A stretch of DNA of 10,099 nucleotides, from the NCBI GenBank assembly GCA_026770585.1, contig MU646309.1, positions 1,776,746 to 1,786,844 on the forward strand. The letters run 5' to 3'. This stretch comes from Baffinella frigidus. Taxonomy: Eukaryota; Cryptophyceae; Cryptomonadales; Baffinellaceae. Below are positions 1 through 10,099 of the stretch, one piece after another; position 1 is the first letter of the stretch; each line of letters begins with the position of its first letter. A program made the position numbers and the translations under genes. The notes below the pieces were generated by a model that saw only the letters and a program-made list of their open reading frames with translations, searched no databases and was not told the origin of the DNA.

Positions 1-80
<80 letters not shown>

Positions 81-86
81 GGTTGG
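1..86. repeat. TTGAGGG heptamer tandem array
   Basis: About twelve near-perfect copies of GAGGGTT. On the - strand this is CCCTCAA, the same variant seen at 6331-6385 in PRP4 intron 4. It lies in the presumed intron downstream of the phosphatase-like exon, C-rich on the sense strand of that gene. Confidence 0.95.
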
Positions 87-120
87 TGAGGTGCGACAAC
101 GCACCCATCCACGGGATGGT

Positions 121-215
121 TGCTTTAGGGTTTAAGGTTTAGGGTTTAAGGTTTAGGGTTGAGGGTTTAGGGTTTAGGGTTTAGGGTTTAGGGTTCAGGG
201 TTTAGGGGGTTTATG
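121..215. repeat. Interstitial telomere-type TTTAGGG array
   Basis: Degenerate TTTAGGG/TTTAAGG copies with one TTGAGGG. The orientation (G-rich on +, at the left of the window) is opposite to a true left telomere end, so this is interstitial. On the sense strand of the - gene it reads CCCTAAA. Confidence 0.92.
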
Positions 216-450
216 CAGAAAGCTTACGCTAACGAAGGACTTGTTTGGACGCGACTCCGTACAAAATTTACAATTCAAAAAAATCTAGGGCCTTGAAAGT
301 CCTGGAATTGCTTTTAAAGGTGCTTTAGTGCTGACAAGCCCCCCTTTAACGAGGGACTTAAGGAGCTAGCTAACGTATGCGTTTGACATTATTTAGGGCT
401 CAGGGGCGCACCCATCCACGGGACGTTGTAGATGAAACCCTTGACTGGCT

Positions 451-492
<42 letters not shown>

Positions 493-734
493 ATAGACTA
501 GACTGGCTGACTGACTGACTGGCTGACTGACTGAGTGGCGGGCTGACTGACTTGCTGACTAACTGACTGATCATTGGTGGCGGGACGAGCCATCACTGAC
601 AGACAAGACAGACAGGAAGGCAGACTGACTGACTGGCTGACTGACAGTCATGGCTGACTGACTGACTGTCTGACTGGCTTGGTGGCTGACTGACTGGCTG
701 ACTGACTGACTAAACAATGGTGGCGGCGGCGCAC
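216..734 (-). other. Presumed intron of the phosphatase-like gene: TGAC and GACA microsatellites
   Basis: After unique AT-richer sequence (216-400), 450-488 is a GACA tetranucleotide run. Stretches 495-575 and 600-715 are TGAC/TGGC tetranucleotide repeats. Short Ser/Val-rich reading frames here are products of the repeat. A copy of the exon's donor edge sits at 403-434. No gene is seen. Confidence 0.7.
403..434 (-). repeat. Copy of the phosphatase-like exon donor edge
   Basis: The block CGCACCCATCCACGGGACGT plus GTAGATG is identical to 731-756, the donor end of the exon (- strand: ATCTACAACGTCCCGTGG, ATGG|GTGCG). A third, shorter copy lies at 101-117 (CGCACCCATCCACGGGA). Confidence 0.85.
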
Positions 735-810
735 CCATCCACGGGACGTTGTAGATGTCGTCGCCGATCAGGTTGAGGATGTGTGTGATCCCCTGCCGCT
801 TCATTGCATC
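735..810 (-). CDS. Exon of a dual-specificity-phosphatase-like gene (partial gene)
   Basis: Read on the - strand from 810 down to 735: acceptor CCGTAG, 25 codons plus one base, donor GATGG|GTGCGC at 735/734. It gives DAMKRQGITHILNLIGDD, then IYNVPWM. The A-M/L-K-R-x-G-I-T-H-I-L-N block is typical of the early strand and helix of dual-specificity (VH1-like) phosphatase domains, which remove phosphate from phospho-Tyr and phospho-Ser/Thr, often on MAP kinases. The catalytic HCxxGxxR exon would lie beyond the left edge. The donor style (GTGCGC) matches that of the kinase gene. Many decayed copies of its 5' edge lie upstream and of its 3' edge downstream. The family call rests on one short block, so another protein with a similar strand-helix start is possible. 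Confidence 0.5.
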
Positions 811-1061
811 CTACGGAGAGAGAACGCCCTTTGTTAGTCCCATTCCTCACGGGCCAAATCCCGAATGTACATCATAGTGATCCCCTGCCACTTGATCGAA
901 TCCTGCCCAAATAGCAAAAACCGTTGTTAATACTTTATCCGCTGTCGAGACAACTAAGCACAAGGATAAAAGCCAAGACCGGACATCCGGTGTAAGCTTT
1001 TTTATTTGAGGTTGAGGATCTGCGTGATCCCCTACCGCTTCATCGCATCCTAGGGAGAAGG

Positions 1062-1120
1062 GGCTCCAACGTCATTAAAGAGCTCCAACGTCAACAAAGG
1101 GCTCCAACGCGTCAAAGGTC
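1062..1120. repeat. Three tandem GCTCCAACGTCAA copies
   Basis: Units of about 20 bases (GGCTCCAACGTCATTAAAGA, AGCTCCAACGTCAACAAAGG, GCTCCAACGCGTCAAAGG). A fourth copy, GGGCTCCAACGTCAAA, lies 2.4 kb away at 3527-3542. Confidence 0.85.
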
Positions 1121-1291
1121 GAATCAAACCAGGTTGAGGATGTGTGTGATACCCGGCCTCTTCATCGCATCCTGCCCAGAGAGGGTTCAGTGTCTGGGTT
1201 TCAGGCGGAGGCTCAGAGTATTGGGTTCGGGGGAGTCGTCGTCCCGGCGCTGCCGCTTCATCGCATCCTACCCAGAGAGAATAAAGGTCGT

Positions 1292-1407
1292 TAGAGCGCT
1301 TGCGGGAAAACTTGTCGGATTTTAACGAGAAATGTTTTCAGAATTTCAGAGAATTTGTACCAGAATCGTTTAGATGAAATCCGACAAGTTTTCCCGCAAG
1401 CGCTCTA
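1292..1407. repeat. Perfect 31-bp inverted repeat with 54-base loop
   Basis: Arm 1292-1322 begins TAGAGCGCTTGCGGGAAAAC. Arm 1377-1407 is its exact reverse complement. The loop (1323-1376) is AT-rich. No coding content and no convincing target-site duplication. It could be a small foldback (MITE-like) element or a recent inversion-duplication. Confidence 0.9.
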
Positions 1408-1796
1408 CTTCCCATCCTGCCCATAGAACGACCCTAGGAAGTGCGTGCTCCCCTGCTGCTTCATCGCATCCTAGGGAGAGTATTGGGTTTGGAGGAGTGG
1501 TCGTCCGGCGCTGCCGCTTCATCGCATCCTGCCCGTACAGCAAAGATCTGTATTAGAACCAGGAAGTAACAACGGTCTTGTGTTAGAACCAGGAAGTAAC
1601 AAATGTTTCGGGCAGGATTGGAAGAAGATGCGCGGGATCCCCTGCTGCTTCATCGCATCCTTCTTCTTCTTCTTTATTACCCTCAGAAAAAGACCTCGAG
1701 AGAGCCCCCCCCCCAGCCTTTTGAAAAGTGATCAACTTACTACTACTCTACCTCATCGCATCCTGCCCATAGCGAACGCCCGTCGTTAATACTGTA

Positions 1797-2420
1797 TTGA
1801 TACCAACAACCAACACGGGCAGACCTCTGTCAATAATTTATTGATACCAACACGGCCCCCATGTATGCACCCCCCTCAGAGGCATCCCGCCCAGCGAGAA
1901 CGCCCTTGTGTTGTCAATCCTATACTAGAACGGCCGCCGTGTATGTACCGCCCACGGAGGTCTGTACCCCCCACAGAGGCTATGTGTGAGCTTCAGCTCG
2001 GGGATCTGCCGTGAAACAAGACCCCGGTGTGGCTACCAGCACCACCACCAGCACCATCACCAGCGCCACCGGGAACGGGTACTTCAAACCCGAATCTTCA
2101 AACATTAATAGGGCAACGGCCTGAAAATGGGGTAGTTAGGCCTACGGCATTGCCTAGGACCTCCTACCGTAGGCCGAGACTTTTTGGTCCTAGGATCCCT
2201 CGGCCTACGGTAGGAGGTCCTAGGCCATGCCGTATGCCGAACTACCCCATTTTCAGGCCGTTAGCCTATGAACATACCAGCGACCTCGCATTCAGTCATA
2301 GGCGACAAACCGAGTGCCGGATTATCGCATCACACCCGTACAGCAACACCTTTGTTGATACCGATCCTGCCCATAGAAAAAGACCTGTGGTAATACCAGC
2401 ACGGCCGCCATTGCATGTTG
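1797..2420 (-). repeat. Copies of a second exon edge (GCATACATGGCGGCCGTGTTG family)
   Basis: On + the motif reads ATACCAACACGGCCGCCATG, followed by TATGCACCC and CAGAGGC. Copies: 1844-1884, 1926-1960, 1961-1980 (partial), 1797-1817 (partial), 2396-2420 and the candidate exon at 2448-2486. On the - strand each ends TTG|GTATC or similar, a plausible donor. The copies lie downstream of the candidate exon in transcription order and before the acceptor-edge array. Confidence 0.65.
2111..2266. repeat. Long near-perfect foldback (61- to 68-bp arms, 20-base loop)
   Basis: Arms 2118-2178 and 2199-2259 are reverse complements with 3 mismatches in 61. Pairing continues outward about 7 bases with 2 mismatches. 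Each arm holds several TAGGCC/CCTAGG blocks. A reading frame crossing it (2027-2557, +) has no protein-like features. The transcript of the - strand gene would form a strong hairpin here. Confidence 0.92.
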
Positions 2421-2447
2421 CCCTCATAGAACGACCTGTAATAGAAC

Positions 2448-2486
2448 CAACACAGCCGCCATGTATGCACCCGTCCCAGAGGCTGT
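2448..2486 (-). CDS. Tentative small exon upstream of the phosphatase-like exon
   Basis: On the - strand from 2486 to 2448: acceptor GATCAG, 13 codons reading TASGTGAYMAAVL, donor TTG|GTTCTA, phase 0. It joins in phase to the exon at 735-810 to give GAYMAAVL-DAMKRQGITHIL. This resembles the G-x-x-x-A-A-x-x-x-A-L-K-x-x-x-I-T-H-I-L start of plant-type dual-specificity phosphatases, one residue shorter. Partial copies of the GCATACATGGCGGCCGTGTTG edge with a GTATC donor recur at 1844-1884, 1926-1960 and 2396-2420, so this copy may not be the one used. The exon's left boundary is a guess. Confidence 0.3.
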
Positions 2487-3863
2487 CTGATCATCAAGAC
2501 ACTATAGAGTGTAGTGTTGCAGAATGTCACGATAGAGCCACCAGCCACCAGAAGTGAACCAACGCAAAATTTGATTTCCCCTACAGACCAAACCCTAATT
2601 TTTTAGTCTCCAGGAGAAATCAACATTCGCCATTCTTCGATTTGGTTCTTTTCTGGTGTTTGGTGGAGTGTGGCGTTGAAGAACACCACCCGGAACCCTA
2701 AACCCTACACCCTACCCTGCGGCGCGAGAGGTGTCCTAAACCCTGGCGGCGTTGGACCAGAACGGCTTCCCCTATCAGCGTTTAAGTCCTGGATAAACAC
2801 GGTCTTCTCGCAAGTGATGAGATGGTGGCCACGTAGGGTGCGATCAGAAGAAGCGGGTGTTTGCTCGCAGGTGTTTGCTCGCAGCGTTAACCGAGAGTCT
2901 TTCATCTGGCTTGCTCGCTGCTCGTTGAACGATCCCGACACTAGCCGGACGAATCCCCACTGACCATGAATCCCGGAAGCATCCGCTCAGCCGTGATACC
3001 AGAAAAAGCTCTGATTAGTCAACAGTCGTGGGACTCTCGGTAGGGGAAACGCGGGCAGGCGCACACCCGTTCCTTGGCTCCCAGAGCCCCGCTTACGAAG
3101 ATCTTCGGAGACACCTCGAAACCTGCCCAGCCGTGCTCTCGTCAGGGAGCGGGGGACGAAACCCTGGAGCTGGAAGAGCTAGCTCGCAGACTGCACCCGC
3201 GCAAGGATGCCTCCAGCCCCCGGACCGACGGGCGTGGGGCACTCACGTATGTGCGCGCCACCAGCCCTCAGGTCCTTCTCATCCTTGAGCTTGTAGGAGC
3301 TCGGGCCGATGTCTGCGAGGGGCGTTCTGTGAGTGAGGGGTGAAGCATTTCCAGACTCTGTGCAGCAGGAATCGTGGGGAGCGTCAGGGACCGCAACATG
3401 GGCGGGACGGGGCGGGGCGACATACGCGCGAGGCAGTTGCCCATCGGATCGGACGGGGCGAAACGCAACGTGGACGCGGGAGAACAAGCGAGTCGGCGCG
3501 GCACCCAGGTGACTGGCTTGTCAAGGGCTCCAACGTCAAAATGCATGTTGACTTTTGAGGGCGAAAGTGGAATTGTTGAGTCAACTAAAACTCGAATCTC
3601 AAATCGAAGGAGGAGGGCGGCGGATCACGAGCGGGAGCCCCTCTCTCTCCGCTGAAGGAGCCTCCTGTCCCGTCGTCGCAGCAGGGCACACCGGGTCTGG
3701 GCTGGAGGATCCCGCGTTCCTGGGCGCAAGCGCCGCTGGGGAGTTTTTTCCTGCCTCCTGGAGCGCTTTGCGCGTGTTCAAGCAGCGAGGCGTGAACCCC
3801 CTGCTGCTCGGCCCTGTGCTGCTGCTGCCTGGCCACATTTAACGCAGTTTCTGCACCCCAACA
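2487..3863. other. Intergenic region between divergent genes, no confident exon
   Basis: Probably holds the 5' ends and promoters of both genes. Seen: an AT-rich stretch with CCCTAATTTTTTAG (2583-2610), telomere-like CCTAAACCCTACACCC (2696-2715), a direct repeat of TGTTTGCTCGCAG (2859-2885), GC-rich sequence 3010-3540 with several overlapping reading frames on both strands but no recognisable protein, and GCTCCAACGTCAAA at 3529-3542, shared with 1062-1120. I see no TATA box that I would defend. Confidence 0.5.
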
Positions 3864-10028
<6,165 letters not shown>

Positions 10029-10099
10029 GTCACACCCCTCACGAAACCCTCAACCCTGAACCCTACACCCCAAACCCCAAACCCCAAACCCCAAACCCC
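10029..10099 (+). repeat. Start of PRP4 intron 11, CCCTGAA/CCCCAAA heptamers
   Basis: The donor GTCACA is followed within 15 bases by AACCCTCAACCCTGAACCCT and a CCCCAAA array to the window end. The intron's acceptor is not in the window. Confidence 0.8.

Larger units (their letters stand above)
811..1780 (-). repeat. Array of decayed acceptor-edge copies of the phosphatase-like exon
   Basis: The core CTTCATCGCATCCT, followed by ACCC, GCCC or AGGG (- strand: acceptor [GC]TAG or GCAG, then GATGCGATGAAG), recurs at about 1010-1058, 1131-1182, 1247-1281, 1441-1480, 1510-1540, 1627-1660 and 1748-1772, with a weaker copy at 868-900. Copies carry 8 to 35 bases of exon. The copy at 1131-1182 also reads DAMKRPGITHILNL. 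The copy at 1010-1058 has an in-frame TAG. None extends to the DDIYNVPWM end, so only 735-810 is a full exon. Confidence 0.85.

Noticed and set aside
1-215. Chromosome end (telomere)
   Set aside because: The G-rich strand orientation is wrong for a left end, copies are degenerate and unique sequence interrupts them.
420-720. CRISPR-like spaced repeats
   Set aside because: Simple TGAC/GACA tetranucleotide repeats with no regular repeat-spacer unit, in a eukaryotic context.
2027-2557. 176-codon open frame on +
   Set aside because: Pro/Arg-rich without any motif, crosses the foldback and runs antisense over exon-edge copies; the open frame comes from repeated GC-rich sequence.

Overview
The window is nuclear DNA of a eukaryote with many introns. 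It is probably a GC-rich microalga or other protist that uses the plant/green-alga telomere motif (TTTAGGG). Support comes from spliced exons with consistent phases, arrays of CCCTAAA-like heptamers inside introns, compound CT and TA microsatellites, and the lack of bacterial operon structure. A prasinophyte-type green alga would fit, but the sequence does not settle the lineage.

Right two thirds, + strand, about 3864 to past the window end: a PRP4-type (PRPF4B) pre-mRNA-processing protein kinase. I rebuilt eleven exons (3864-3918, 4062-4335, 4494-5013, 5661-5909, 6416-6546, 6881-7007, 7199-7291, 7803-7859, 8161-8238, 9393-9490, 9936-10028). They join with matching phases into 591 codons plus two bases. 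The product has an Arg/Asp/Lys/Ser-rich spliceosomal N-terminal region, an acidic linker, and a kinase domain from the glycine loop to the DMW(S) segment. The rest of the C-lobe lies beyond the window.

Left third, - strand, 1 to about 2490: the 3'-ward part of a divergently transcribed gene. One well supported exon (735-810) and one tentative small exon (2448-2486) join in phase. They read like the start of a dual-specificity (MAP-kinase-phosphatase-like) phosphatase domain. The gene continues off the left edge. About 1.4 kb between the two genes (2487-3863) shows no convincing exon and may hold the 5' ends and a shared promoter region.

The most unusual structure is in the introns. In both genes the edges of exons recur as decayed partial copies inside the neighbouring introns. 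Copies of an exon's 3' edge plus its GT donor lie downstream of that exon. Copies of an exon's 5' edge plus its AG acceptor lie upstream of it. This is clearest in PRP4 introns 3, 7, 9 and 10 and across the phosphatase-like intron. It suggests introns that lengthen by repeated tandem duplication across splice junctions. In addition, CCCTAAA-type heptamer arrays always lie with their C-rich strand on the sense strand of the host intron, in both genes, and often end close to the acceptor. Two long inverted repeats, a probable GC-AG intron and an in-frame alternative donor in the kinase activation segment add to the picture.
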